A DNA stretch of 64,000 bases from Typha latifolia (taxonomy: Eukaryota > Streptophyta > Magnoliopsida > Poales > Typhaceae), in contig CM034107.1 in the NCBI GenBank assembly GCA_019914945.1, forward strand, positions 992,001 to 1,056,000. Direction: 5' to 3'. A program made the position numbers and the translations under genes. How positions within the stretch are numbered: the stretch's first letter is position 1; every line of letters starts with the position of its first letter. Shown piece after piece: positions 12,662 to 24,400 of this stretch. A model generated the notes under the pieces. It searched no databases, was not told the origin of the DNA, and worked only from the letters and a program-made list of their open reading frames with translations.

Positions 12662-13715
12662 ATGGGAACTCTCGACTCTGGTAAGAAACCCTAGAAACCC
12701 TCAAAACCCTACAAGTCCTAGCCCTAACCCCCTCTCTTCTTTTCCAGACTCCTCGTCGATCGGCTCCTTCGTCTCCGACAAATCCGCGAAGGTGTTCCTC
12801 GCGGGCCACCGCGGCCTCGTCGGCTCCGCCATCCACCGTCGCCTCATCTCCCTCGGCTTCTCCAACCTCCTCGTCCGCTCCCACGCGGAGCTCGACCTTA
12901 CCCGGCAGTCCGCCGTCGAGGCCTTCTTCGCCGCCGAGCAGCCCCGCTATGTCATCCTCGCCGCCGCCAAGGTCGGCGGCATCCACGCCAACTCCACCTT
13001 CCCGGCGGACTTCATCGCTGCCAACCTCCAGATCCAGACCAACGTTATCGACGCCGCGCTCAAATCAGGCTCCGTGAAGAAGCTCCTCTTCCTCGGATCC
13101 TCCTGCATCTACCCCAAGCTCGCGCCGCAGCCGATCCCGGAGTCGGCGCTGCTCTCGGGGCCACTCGAGCCCACCAATGAGTGGTACGCCGTGGCCAAGA
13201 TCGCCGGGATCAAGATGTGCCAGGCGTACCGGATCCAACATGGCCTCGACGCCATCTCCGCCATGCCTACCAACCTCTACGGCCCCCAGGATAACTTCCA
13301 CCCTGAGAATTCCCACGTCCTCCCTGCCCTAATCCGCCGGTTCCACGAGGCAAAGGTCGCCGGCGCTAAAGAAGTCGTTGTCTGGGGAACGGGATCTCCT
13401 CTCCGTGAGTTCCTCCATGTAGATGATCTTGCTGATGGGGTAATCTTCCTGATGGATAAGTACTCAGGGCTGGAGCATGTGAATGTTGGGAGTGGGAGTG
13501 AGGTCACCATTAAGGAGCTTGCTGAGATGGTCAAGGAGGTGGTAGGGTTCCAGGGGCAGCTCGTCTGGGATTCGACCAAGCCGGACGGGACGCCGAGGAA
13601 GCTCATGGATAGCTCCAAGATAGCCACCATGGGATGGGCGCCGAAGGTTCCGCTCAAGGACGGGCTCGTCGAGACATACAAGTGGTATGTAGAGAACGTC
13701 GCAAAGCCGCAATAA
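12662..13715 (+). CDS. GER1: GDP-L-fucose synthase (GDP-4-keto-6-deoxymannose 3,5-epimerase-4-reductase)
   Basis: Makes GDP-L-fucose in the cytosol, after GDP-mannose 4,6-dehydratase, for cell-wall xyloglucan, rhamnogalacturonan II and N-glycans. There are two exons, 12662-12680 and 12748-13715, with a 67-bp intron containing AAACCCTAG. The product is 328 residues, slightly longer than the roughly 312 usual for plants because of a Ser-rich N-terminus. It is an extended short-chain dehydrogenase: NADP-binding GHRGLVGS (about 26-33), SSCIYPK holding the catalytic Ser (124-125) and Cys126, Tyr153 and Lys157 in YAVAK, and His196 in [13 protein letters not shown]. Exon 2 is strongly GC-rich at its 5' end and falls toward the 3' end. 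Plants often carry two close copies (GER1/GER2), so the symbol is by family rather than orthology. Confidence 0.97.
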
Positions 13716-13780
13716 GGGGAGTAAGTAACTCTGTTTCTTTCCTCTTTTCCCCTGCGTTTTATTTGATTGTGGCATCTCTG

Positions 13781-13787
13781 TTGTTGA

Positions 13788-13819
<32 letters not shown>

Positions 13820-13820
13820 T
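13781..13820 (+). repeat. (TTG)n microsatellite in the 3' UTR of the fucose synthase gene
   Basis: A near-pure run of TTG triplets, interrupted once by TTGATG, lies about 70 bases after the stop codon. It is likely transcribed, because a plausible AATAAA polyadenylation signal follows at about 13920. Confidence 0.8.
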
Positions 13821-15020
13821 ATTACTTGGGGGTACTTTGAAGGTGGAGCTCTTTGTTTTAAATATCTCCTAGCCTGGATGAGTTTGTAATGTCGCGTAAA
13901 TTGTTGGACCTTTTACTAGCAATAAAAGAGTCTCATTTGGCCAAAAGAAATGGAATGGTGTTCTTCATATTTGCAAAGCTTTTGATTTGAGATTCTGGTC
14001 AAAAATAGCTCTTTTCCCCGTATATATGTTTAGAAATAGTAGGAAAGATGACTTCTTTGGATCCCAGTCATGCCTCGAACAGTTTCGGTTTGTCCAATTT
14101 TAGGGGATGATGATGATACTGGTTAAAAACTTTCATTCTGCTTGCTCTATTGGCTGCATTACTGAGTTTTCTTCATGGAATCACCGACATCAAATGTTCC
14201 TTTTAAATACTCTCTCATTGTTAGCTATCTGTTTCATAAATCTATCGAGCAATGTGGATACTATGGAGAATCCGAATTCAGTTGTGACAGCTTCTCAATT
14301 TTGCTGGAGTTTAATATTCAGGAACTCTTAAGTCCTAATCTATTGCTCTTAATCAAAAACATCTTCCTATCTTCAATGTAGTCCTATTTGGAAACGACAG
14401 TTTTCTTTCCGAACCCACTCATTATCATTTACTTTAGAATAATTTTGCTATGTGGCTTCTACTCTCTATGACAAAGTTGTTTGTGTTTCTCAATCTCTGC
14501 CACTATTTCTATTTGTTCTATACATTATCATTTCTCATAAGGGCTACTGCTTCGTCGACAAAATTATAGTTGTCTGATAGTCTCCATCTATTACATATAT
14601 TCTAGGTTTACAAGAAAATTCTTCTTTGAATGCATGTCGTGCCGTTTTAGATCACTGTTGTTCCAGACAGCATGCTTGCAATGTAGGGTCGAGCCGTCTT
14701 TTTATGTATTTTTCTTGACAAATTATATGTATTTTCTCTATCTCTAATCTACTAATATATGTGCCCTCTTTTTGTACCATTATTCAGTCAGTTTGGCCCC
14801 ACCGTTGTATGGTTATTTTTATAGGAACGCTGGTTTTATCTTTCTTGGATATTGTTTTGCCTTCATTAGATTGAACGCATTGATCTCTAACCTGCACTTT
14901 TGTTCAATCAAAACTTGAATTTGGTAATCTATTTTATAAACAATGGAGATGATATTTGAGATGTAGCAAATGTAACAAGTGAGATCCTTTTATCACTTGA
15001 CAAATTATTTTATGTACTGT
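13821..15020. other. Intergenic, no gene seen
   Basis: AT-rich spacer after the fucose synthase gene. The end of its 3' UTR probably lies near the AATAAA at about 13920. Open frames here are short and lack splice context or family motifs. Confidence 0.5.
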
Positions 15021-16200
15021 TTACGAGAAGGCACGGCGGATCCCATCTTCCTTCCTGTTCTGCTCTATCTCATGCCTGTCTCTGGTGATATAATAGAATA
15101 CCTGAAGGAAGTGTATCAAGTTTGAATAGCTAAAAATGGCATCAAGATCTTTCTTCACAGAATACTGATTAATCGAGATTCTATGTAATAAAATACGCGA
15201 CACCAATTTAATTGGGACACCGTTAATTTCTCATTTCTCTTATAACACATCAGAAACATTTTTAATCAAACTCATGTAGATTGTATAATACCACAGCAGA
15301 TGAAGAAGCAAAAATAGCAAGCAGTATTACAAAGGGAATGATAACATCCATCCAGATGTAGGTATCCTCCTGATTACCATAGTAAAGAAAGACATTCATG
15401 TTGAGCTGATAGAGAGGACTTTTCACAAAATCCAGCTATAGCAATTGCTTAATGAGCACTGTACTTGAAGTTATCTTTGCCTTGGATGTAACAGTCTCTT
15501 CAAAGTCAATATCAGGCAGCTAAACAAGCATTTCAATACTAAATACCGAAAATTGTGCACTTGCTGGAGCTAGACAATTCCAAAGGGAACAAGCTTGATA
15601 TGATAGGGAGTCAAGAACATACATATCATAAGTTGTATCTGTGAATTGTACATCTTAATGAACCATAATCATACATTCAGTGAAATTTACCAAAGTCTAC
15701 AGGATTCTATTGTAGAAGAAGATAATATTCATCAATGATGAAATTCGCGTGCGCACCTATCTGAATTCGGTAGAATACATTCAATATCAGAGATACACAT
15801 GATGTCACTTATATTCTGCTAGAAAAATATATGCTTGACTGCTTTGAACAATTAGAAGAAATCACATGTCTTGGCCAACACTCACAATTCACAAAGAATA
15901 ACTAATAATACATCAAGTGACAACACCTTTCAAAACAAGGAAGATAAACAAGTTGTCAAGAGCATTGGTAAAGATGACACTAAGTTTCAGCATGATAATG
16001 TCATTGTATGCTAAACATGGTATTTGAAACTAAGAACAATAAGCTTCTCTAGTGTTACAAAATTTCTAATCCCACATAATACAAACCTCACCTTGAAGGT
16101 TTTGGAAATCCAGCATCAATGCCTCAATCGCAAACCGAAAACCTTCATTGAACATTTGAAAATTCGAGCTCAACTCCTCAATTCGCTTTGTGAAACGAAA
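15021..16200 (-). pseudogene. Exon-like blocks on the minus strand, possible gene remnant
   Basis: Several minus-strand segments look like coding exons but do not join into a clean gene. Block 1, about 16198-16099, reads RIEELSSNFQMFNEGFRF and onward, and ends at a good donor (AAG|GTGAGG). Block 2, about 15650-15240, is one continuous frame broken by in-frame TAG codons, each followed by CTG or ACT. It includes LPDIDFEETVTSKAKIT and a hydrophobic segment IWMDVIIPFVILLAIFASS. Block 3, about 15101-15021, follows an acceptor (CTTCCTTCAG) and reads VFYYITRDRHEIEQNRKED to a stop. I do not recognise the protein. It may be a decayed gene, unread exons of a larger gene, or chance. Confidence 0.25.
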
Positions 16201-16319
16201 GGAGAAACAAAAATGGCAGGATCAGACTTCCAGTTACCAACAGAAGATGATTCTCCTCAAATGTGGTCAATATCTTTGTGAAGAATTAGCAGTGGAAATA
16301 AAAAACAAACTTTAGTCCA

Positions 16320-16970
16320 TTAATCTTCTGCTTCAGATTTCTTTCTTTTCTTCTTCTTCTTATGCTGCTCACTTTGGTCAACAAATTCCTCCTGTTCTTT
16401 TGCTATATCCAAATAGTTCTTATTCTTCTTATACGTATATCTTTCCTCCTCATCTAAATCCCCTTTCTTCTTCTTCTTCTTCTTCTTCTTCTTTTTCCTC
16501 TCTTCATGCCTTTCTTCTTCCACTCTACCATTATTCTCCTCTTTCACTTCAAAACCATACCTTTCGTCCTCCTTGGCCTCCTTCTTCCTCTTCTTCTTCC
16601 TCCTCTCATTCTCCATTACCAAGTTTCCATCACCCCCGACTCCAATTTCTCTCTTTGCAATCCCGCCATCACTATGATTGCTCCTTTCCTCGCCCTCCGC
16701 CCCCCTCTTCCTCTTCTTCTTCTTCTTCTTCTTCTCCCCCTCCTCGCTGTGCTCCTCCTTGTAGGTCTCGGACTCCGCTCGCTTCCGGGAGAGCTTGATC
16801 TCTTGGTGGAAGTCGGCCAGCTCGTCGAATGCGGCGGAGGCGCGCCGGACGTAGGCGGCTACTTCGAGCGGCGCCGCCGTATCCGCGTCGGCGAAGCGGG
16901 CTAGGATGACAGCTGCCTTGGAGAGCGAGACGCGCGACGACGACACCACGGTTCCCGTCACCACCCTCAT
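16320..16970 (-). CDS. Lysine-rich plant protein of unknown function (probably nuclear)
   Basis: Single-exon frame of 216 residues. The N-terminal 65 residues (MRVVTGTVVSSSRVSLSKAA..., then a helix ending ELADFHQEIKLSRK) look conserved and ordered, and I recall similar N-termini in uncharacterised plant proteins. The rest is a highly charged Lys/Glu/Arg tail with several K-rich blocks, including a run of 11 lysines, so nuclear or nucleolar location is likely. The GC-rich 5' end and a CTAGGGTTT (telo-box) about 60 bases before the start support a real promoter. It is divergent from NUP43 about 1 kb away. The function is unknown. Confidence 0.75.
   Translation of the reverse strand: MRVVTGTVVSSSRVSLSKAAVILARFADADTAAPLEVAAYVRRASAAFDELADFHQEIKLSRKRAESETYKEEHSEEGEKKKKKKKRKRGAEGEERSNHSDGGIAKREIGVGGDGNLVMENERRKKKRKKEAKEDERYGFEVKEENNGRVEEERHEERKKKKKKKKKKKGDLDEEERYTYKKNKNYLDIAKEQEEFVDQSEQHKKKKKRKKSEAED
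16463..16498 (+). repeat. (CTT)n microsatellite coding for poly-lysine
   Basis: A near-pure triplet run inside the lysine-rich gene (read as AAG/AAA on the minus strand) encodes the longest lysine tract. Shorter TTC/CTT runs flank it (about 16345-16360, 16580-16600, 16705-16735). Length polymorphism is expected. Confidence 0.85.
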
Positions 16971-17982
16971 CTCCTCTCGCTGTCTCTATGCGAGAGAGAG
17001 GAGGCAAGAGAGAGAGGGAGAGGAAAACTAGGGTTTCGACTAAGTGGCGAATTTAGTAAATGGCGCAGAAACCATGGAGGATTTGGATTGGATGTTATAC
17101 TTGGTGAGAAACGGAACCGATAACCCGCTAAAGTAAGGGGCGGAGCTACATATCGGGTTCGGGATTTCCAAAAATGGATCCGATTGTAACCGCTGATCCG
17201 GTTTATTATTGGATGAAATTTGGATCCTCTCATGAATCATTTTTTATGCACTAAATATAAATTAGATACGAGTCTAACTCTCTATGAATACAAAAACACT
17301 GAAAACACTATAACATAATGGATTACTAGATCACAAACCCTACTAAACCTAGCCTGGCTGCTCAGTTCATGTACTAAGCTAAAATATCAAAGGATTATTT
17401 TTGCTTCAAAAACCAATAGCTATTAAACTATTACACCAAACTGTTGCATTATGGATCTGCTTCTCCCATTATTGCCCAGTGATTTTATTGGAACTTCTTT
17501 TTCTTTTTGAAATGGAGAGCTATGTTTGGTTTAACACTTTATTCAACTTGGGTTGAAGAGCCAGAAAAATATTACAAAAATTTAGAGAAATTATGCTCGA
17601 TGGCTTGATTACAGTAAATTTTAAGTCGTCATGCTATTAGCTGTTCTTCTAAGTCAACTATATTGTCGAGCTATTAATTATAATTTCTAGTCGTTAAGCC
17701 AAGTCGTCAAATAATTTTTCGTACAATTTATTTGGAGTTAGAATTGTATCTATTATCTCTTTCGGTCGGGGAAAATACCTACCGGCATGATCACTTCCTA
17801 AGTCCGATCCATTTCGACTGTAGCTATGGGATACATTTCTCCCTACGTCGGCAGAACAGCGAGATCTCCGTATCCGCGTCTTTCGCCGCCACGTACCCCA
17901 AGCACCCTCTTTCAAAGAAAGCCATCCTTCCCTCCCTCCTCTGGCTTCCTCAAACCCTAAACCCTAGCTCAAACCTCCAACC
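16971..17982. promoter_or_regulatory. Shared upstream region of the Lys-rich gene (-) and NUP43 (+)
   Basis: A spacer of about 1 kb between two divergent genes. Each end carries a telo-box close to the start codon: CTAGGGTTT at 17028-17036 on the left and AAACCCTAAACCCTAG at 17952-17967 on the right. The right half, about 17620-17785, contains one copy of a dispersed repeat also found at about 33293-33475. Confidence 0.55.
17620..17785 (+). repeat. Dispersed repeat, copy A
   Basis: Shares GTTCTTCTAAGT, a CGAGC-AT-AAT stretch, AAATAATTT, an ATTTGG-GTT stretch and TACCTACC, in the same order, with copy B at about 33293-33475. The two copies are diverged, with indels. It lies just upstream of the NUP43 leader. 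The element class is unknown. Confidence 0.55.
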
Positions 17983-20592
17983 ATGGAGGAATCCGGAAAC
18001 CTCCTTTTCCACCGGTACCCCCAGTCCAAATCCATCACTTCCGTGCGGTGGCTCCCCTCCGTCTCCGCCTTCGACCGCCTCGTCGCCGCCGCAGTCCATG
18101 ACCCCGACGCTTCCTCCTCCTCCCTCGAGATCCACTCCCTCCAACCTCCAAATCCTGGCCCTAATCCTAACACTAACTCACCTCTCCTCCATCTCCGCTC
18201 CTCTTTCTCCTTACCCTCCCCCATTTCCTCCCTCCGCGTCTCCCCCAACCCCCAGAAGCCCCTCGCCGCCGCTTCCACTCTCGACGGATCTCTCCACCTC
18301 CTCTTCCTCGACCCCGTCAATGGCGCCGTCGTCTCCGAACTCTCCATCGCTGGAGACCGGTCGTTCCACTCCGGGGTGATCCAAGCAATCGATCTCCAGA
18401 CCGATGGAAGGGATTGCGTCACCGCTGGTGAGGACGGGAGGGTGAATCTTGTGAGTGTAGGCGAGACCGGGGTGGACTACAAGAGGGTGCATGAGAGCCG
18501 GGGGTTGGCGTCGTATACGGCAGCTAGGTGGGGGTCGGTGGTGGAATTTGCGACTGGCGGTGTGGGGTTCGGAGTTCAGTGGTGGGATCAGAGGAAGCCT
18601 GGAGGGTTGGTGTCACAGTTCAAGGGTAGCTGGTGAGTTGAATTGGTGTTAAGGGTATCTTCTAAGTGGTAAAGATCTGATTTTTAGGAAAGTAGGAGGT
18701 TTCAGATGCCATTTTGTTGATAATTTTCAATTTGACTATCCAAGTCTCTCTTCGACTATGATTCTTTAGGACAGTAGGAGGTGTTTGGCTTTAAATTGCG
18801 TTCTTACCACCTACACTGATTGGGGACTTTAACCAGGAAAATTGTGAATCTGCATTGACTTTGTTGATGTCTCTGTCTCATTTCCATTTGTACAGAATTA
18901 AGCATCTGTTATTATGAACCGATGTTATTCTAAAGTATATATCTGGTTTTTCCGGTTGATATATAGCAACCATGTGTCCCTGTCTAACTATTATTTTTTT
19001 CCCTCTGCTCAAGAAAATATCTTATACAGGTATTAATTTTAGTATACCTGCTAATGTTGCAGGGGCCGAGATAGTGTGACCCAAATGGTGCATTCTATTG
19101 ATATTCATCCATCAAGAAAGCATATATGTCTGGTAAGATCACTACTACTGTAATACATCTCAGTCTCAGGGAGCAATTTCTGGAATCTGATGTCATATGT
19201 TGGATATATTAACTTTATCTTCTTGTTTGTTTCATATCAATTGTTGTTGGCAATTCCTTGTGGAAACAAGATGGCAGACATAGTTTTGCCTTTACATATA
19301 TATAGATTTGATAGCTTTATGCATACACACATATGCATTGGTATGCTAGCGTGAGCTGAAACTCTTAGAAGGGTCACAGATGCAGTTGAACCTGCCTTTT
19401 TTTCACTTGTAAATTTTAGAATATTAGTAAATGTAGTTAATTGTTTCTAGATGTTGATGCAGAGGGATGACAATGATTGAAAAGATGAACGTGTATTTTA
19501 AGCATGAAGTCTGGAATTCAGAATATATTTTTTCTGATATGCCTTTCAAATTAGAAGGTTTTAAAAGAGTTTCTTGATATCATGGTATGTTCTTGATATG
19601 GTACTTATCTAAATGTCTGAAGGTAGGAGGCTCTTCTGGAACAATATTTGCTTGGGATCGTCGTTGGGAGCAGCAGCCGATCCTTCTTTCTGGAGTTGGT
19701 CTTAATGGAAGAGTGCAATCTGTCTCTGAGAGTGAAGTTTGGGAGGTTCAGTATGACAGCTACAGTCAATCATCTGGGATTACCTCAGCTCCTTCGACAA
19801 AATTATTACCTGTTATGATGTGTTCGGAAGATGGGATCCTTGCAGTCCTAGAGCAAGGTATGCTATGTCTGAAGAGATTATGGTGCGACATCTGCTAATT
19901 CTTTTCCTGAAGTTATTCTTGGTTAGGAAATCATTACTTACTGGAAGATCTAAATGTATACTTCTTACTCATGCTTAGTATTAGATTCATATAAGGGAGA
20001 GGTCCAGCTTAAGAGAGTTTAGGAAAGAAAGTTACATGTTACATGTTACATGTGGAAGTTGTCAGTGCGGATATCGGCATTATTTATGTCTTTAGCATAT
20101 CATAATGCTTACGCTCCTTCATCAGTTGTAATACTTTTCCAGATTTTGTGTTGTAATTTACAAATCTTTAGTTGTTTGTTGTGGCAATCTTATAAAGAAC
20201 CTCTTCTATTTTAATTTTCCTTTTCTTTAATGGTGCTATTCTAACAATATCTCCCTCTGTAATGCGGTAAAACTGTCCCTTATACTTTTCTCTTCTAACA
20301 GGTGAAAACCCCACTGAACTACTAGCTGAGCCTTGTGCTATCAATTCCTTCGATATTGATCCTCAAAATCCATCAGTAAGTTCTAAGATGAATAGTTAAA
20401 ACTGTCATACTTCAAAGAAGTTACCTTTTACATTTCTGGTTTCTTGGGATGAGAGTAAGAAAGATTTTTTTTTCCTAGTATATAGTGCATTCAATATTTG
20501 ACGCCTGAAATCTCTTACAGGATGTGATTTGTGGTCTGGAGTGGGAAAGCATAGGCTTGTTAATGCGTGGAAGAGATGCAATGGTTATGTAA
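17983..20592 (+). CDS. NUP43: Nucleoporin NUP43 (WD40-repeat protein of the Y complex)
   Basis: A component of the outer-ring (Nup107-160/Y) scaffold of the nuclear pore. Five exons: 17983-18632, 19063-19132, 19623-19857, 20302-20375 and 20521-20592, giving 366 residues. The WD40-type blades can be followed as SITSVRWLPS, ISSLRVSPN, GVIQAIDLQTDGRDCVTAGE, FGVQWWDQRKPGG, MVHSIDIHPSRKHICLVGG and GTIFAWDRRWE. The end (DVICGLEWESIGLLMRGRD) is typical of plant NUP43. The first exon is GC-rich and Pro/Ser-rich, with a degenerate CCTAA-type repeat coding for a PNPGPNPNTNS loop. The start is the first ATG after the telo-box, in CCATGG context. Confidence 0.93.
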
Positions 20593-21495
20593 TTTGATGT
20601 CCAGTTTTTGTTCAATATGACATGGAGGTTGTGTTGTGCACAGGAGAAGATTTATCCATTATGACATGAAGAATGTATTTCCTGTAACAGCAAATCTTGC
20701 AACATATGGGTTCTTACCAAAAAATTGTCAGATATATTGCTTGCTTCAGTAAATCAATCACTTTGTATTGTTATTGCACTTCAGCAGATGATGCAGCTTT
20801 TGCTGTGGTCTAGATTTAGGTCAACTTTGTTATTCTTCCTATTAGAGAACCCCAGTTGGTTCAAAAGATTTGGGGTTAACACTGAAATCTTGTGGAAAAA
20901 AATCCGGTATATCATAATGCAGCAAGATCCTTCTATGTAGACGCCCTGTCTGCATGGCAATCCTCGATCACACCTACAGAAACAATTGCCCTACTTGCAA
21001 TCCAGATGCGATCCATCACATTTCATTTTGCTAGATAAGCCTGAGATCAAGACCCAATTTGTTCTAAGGACTGAACATATACCGACTATATGAACGATGG
21101 AATATGATAAACAATGATCAAAATCATTTGCTTAGGTCCAAGTCAAATTATTTGTTCATGGACGTTGTCTCAAACAAAAGAAGGCAAAACAAAAAGTAAA
21201 GAATCACATCGCCAATTATGATCAATCAAAAACAACAAATCATGTCAAATAGAAAAGGTAAAGGAAACCCCAACAGCTTCTACGTGGAAGGGCTGATTGT
21301 TAGAATATGGAACACTAGTCCCGACTTGTCCACCACTGTTTGATGCATCTGAGATAAATTGAGCTCGTGGGCAACATTCGAGCATATAGTTGCAAACTGT
21401 TATGGTACCACACCAAGTGTTTTCACTGTATATTTCTGCCGGCAGGTTAGGCTCAACCTTAATACGTGTAGTAGAGCACTCATCAGTGTTGAAAT
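20593..21495. other. Convergent intergenic region between NUP43 and the sugar transporter
   Basis: 3' UTRs of two tail-to-tail genes and the spacer between them. Short frames occur (for example 20725-20940 on +) but have no motif or splice support. I see no RNA gene or repeat. Confidence 0.55.
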
Positions 21496-24400
21496 TTATT
21501 TTTGCGGTTGAGGCTTCCCAATCGAGTGGAGATATATCGAGACAGAGACAACCCTAAAAACAAAGATGCAATTCACTTCAGTTTATTTCCATCAAGAATA
21601 CAAGGATGTTAATTTTGGTTTAGATAATAATGTATGAAGATGGTGCGTGAACATTTATGACATTGAGTTTTTTGGTTACTTACGTCGATCCAAGAAAGAA
21701 TGCAAGTGAGAGATGGAAGCGAAAGAGAAACACTGATACAACAGCTGTCAGAAGCATTGCCACTGAAGTGGAGTACACCTGTAAATCACATACATCTAAA
21801 TGGTTAGGAAACTGAAATCGGAAGTTCAACTTCAACAAGAACGATTTACTGGGCTTACTAATAACATTTAGTAATTGAGATGAATACTATCTTATGGTGA
21901 AGTGCAAGTCATGTTTGAAAGTTCTTTCTGATTATGGAAATATAACTCATTTCCATAGAGAAAGATTTGTGATTTATCAATCTGTGTCAGTCTGTTTGGG
22001 CCTTTGAAATCTTGGTTTTCAGCAATTTCAGTGGCTCCACTCTTCAGCCCAAAGTCTCATAGAATTCTAAATAGCATATGACAAATTATAAAAGCACACC
22101 CACCTTGACACATAATTTTCTAAATACTGCGCAATGTGGTACCTTGTGCTATTTTAAATTTATAACCTTATGAACTACAAACATCATTCAAACAATATAT
22201 ATAACTGGCTGCAATTGAAGTTATGCTTACCTTGACAATATTATCAGCATATTTCATTACCATGGATACAGCAATGCCACTGCATATAAATCATAATTTA
22301 GAATATATGAAGTAAATGAAATTTAGAGCAATTAGTTTTTAATAAAAATACCTGAGTGCATGGTTCAGAATCATCAAGACTGTAATAAATGAATAACCGT
22401 GAAAGAAGCCTCTGAATGTCAAAAGCAAAATTAATGTCAAATGAATATAATAAGTCCCCAGGGTCCTCTTAATGAGACGGTCAATTTAAATAAGTAAAAA
22501 AATTCTAAAAGGAATTTTGAATTTTACTTGTTCACGACATCATCATAATCCTGCACACAAATTGCAATTAGATTGAAGAGCACTCCAAAGATGTAGAGCC
22601 AAAAGTTCTGCACATTGATATTTCTTGAAGGCCGCTTCTTCATAATAGCCTGCATTTTGCAAAATCGAATATTGTTCTGACCATGAATAGGAGCTTATAG
22701 TGACTGCACGCATCCTTTGACATTACAAGGGAGGAGAAACAGAGAACAACTTATATTGAATAAAACTACCTCTGTGTATACCCCAGCAAAGCCACTAAGA
22801 AGCGCCATGACCTGAGAAAGGGATTATGTGCAGCTATCACTATACCAATTTACAAACAACAGATAGCTGGAAAGTGTTCAATGAAAGAGAACTCACAATT
22901 GCCATCACCCAACCTTGAAAAGGAGTTTGAAGAACACGGTCAGAACTGCATGAAAGATAAAAGATTTAGGTTAGTGACTGGGATGTAACTATATAAGAAT
23001 AAAAGAGAATATTCACAAAGCTGCAATAGATACAGAAGAAAGGCACCCTCACGTCTATACTTGAGAAAAAGGAAAAGTAAAACACTTCCTCTTCTGTGCC
23101 CTGACAGTAGCATTTTGCAGTTTATGCAAAATTTGAGCAAATTGTCTTTTATACATTCCAAGTTCTAAAAGAATTGTACACTAAAAGACCATATAATTGA
23201 ACATATACATCTTACGAGGAGGTAAGCTGAGCAGTTGTGCATCCGGCGCATAAGAGAATAAAAGCCGCCCATTGTATTTCACTTAACCTGAAACAAAATA
23301 AATGGCATGGAAAGTCGTTAACTATTAGTCATGTTATGATGGCAAGAGATCTTACTCCTAAAATAAAATAGATGACATTCATTTAACATTATTAACTACA
23401 AACAAAGTTAATGACATTCCAGATAAAAACTTAAAAAACTAGTTAATGACTATAACTACAAAAAAGACAAACATAAATTTGCCTTCATCAGTACTTCTTT
23501 AGGTGCAAGCTACAATACTCATCCAGATAAATCGTTACCATCATTTAACAGAAAGAGTAAGAAAAGTAGCTTTTATCAAACAATAAATAGTAATTTCTTA
23601 CTTTTTTTTAAGGATGATACGGTATAAGATGCCAGTGCTGATAATATTGAAGTTCTTCAGAATCTGGTAAGCTGGGGCATCCACATATGCAAAGATGTAA
23701 TACTAGCAAGAGGAAATAATAAAATTGAAATTGGTCAAATATTCATTATTTTATCATTATAGTATTCAGCAGAAAGGAAAGTACCTGTAGTAAGTTCTTT
23801 ACAAGGTAGAGTACTGCAGGAATAGGATACACACTAACTTCATCAAATGATGTACTTAACCTGGAAGTAATGGGTGAGAAGGTATAAGAATCTAGGGTAC
23901 TTAAGAATGTGGTTATACTATTTTAGTCAAATATCTGTATCTGGATTGCACCAGATTACTCTTGTCAACATATACAATAATATCTTAAAAAGACATCTTA
24001 CATGGTTCAAAGCACATCTCGGCAAGCTTAAGAAACCAATAAGGATTGTTGCAGGAAACATTTTCTCAATCTTAATCCCAGGAACACAAGGGTTAGGTTT
24101 CCCCTCTGTGACCCTCCCCTTCTTTCTGATGGAATCATAACTATCAACTTTCAGAATATTGAACAGAAAAAGGGAGTTTTTAAAGTGGAGGAGTTTGCCC
24201 AGGCAGAACTCATCTGTGCAATTCAAAAGGCAATCTCTTTACTACCCTGGAGATGAAATAGAGAAGGCCGTTTGCCCAAGCATTGGTAATTGCAAGAAAG
24301 ATACTTCAAAAACGTTGCTCCTAAGTCCTAACTACAATACTAGAAAATAAGTACAGTTTAACAAAAAGAAAAGATTAAATCGCTTTTGTAAATGCTCTTC

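Noticed and set aside
16400..16904. Plus-strand frames of 132 codons rich in Ser/Leu/Pro
   Set aside because: They are antisense shadows of the triplet repeats in the Lys-rich gene.
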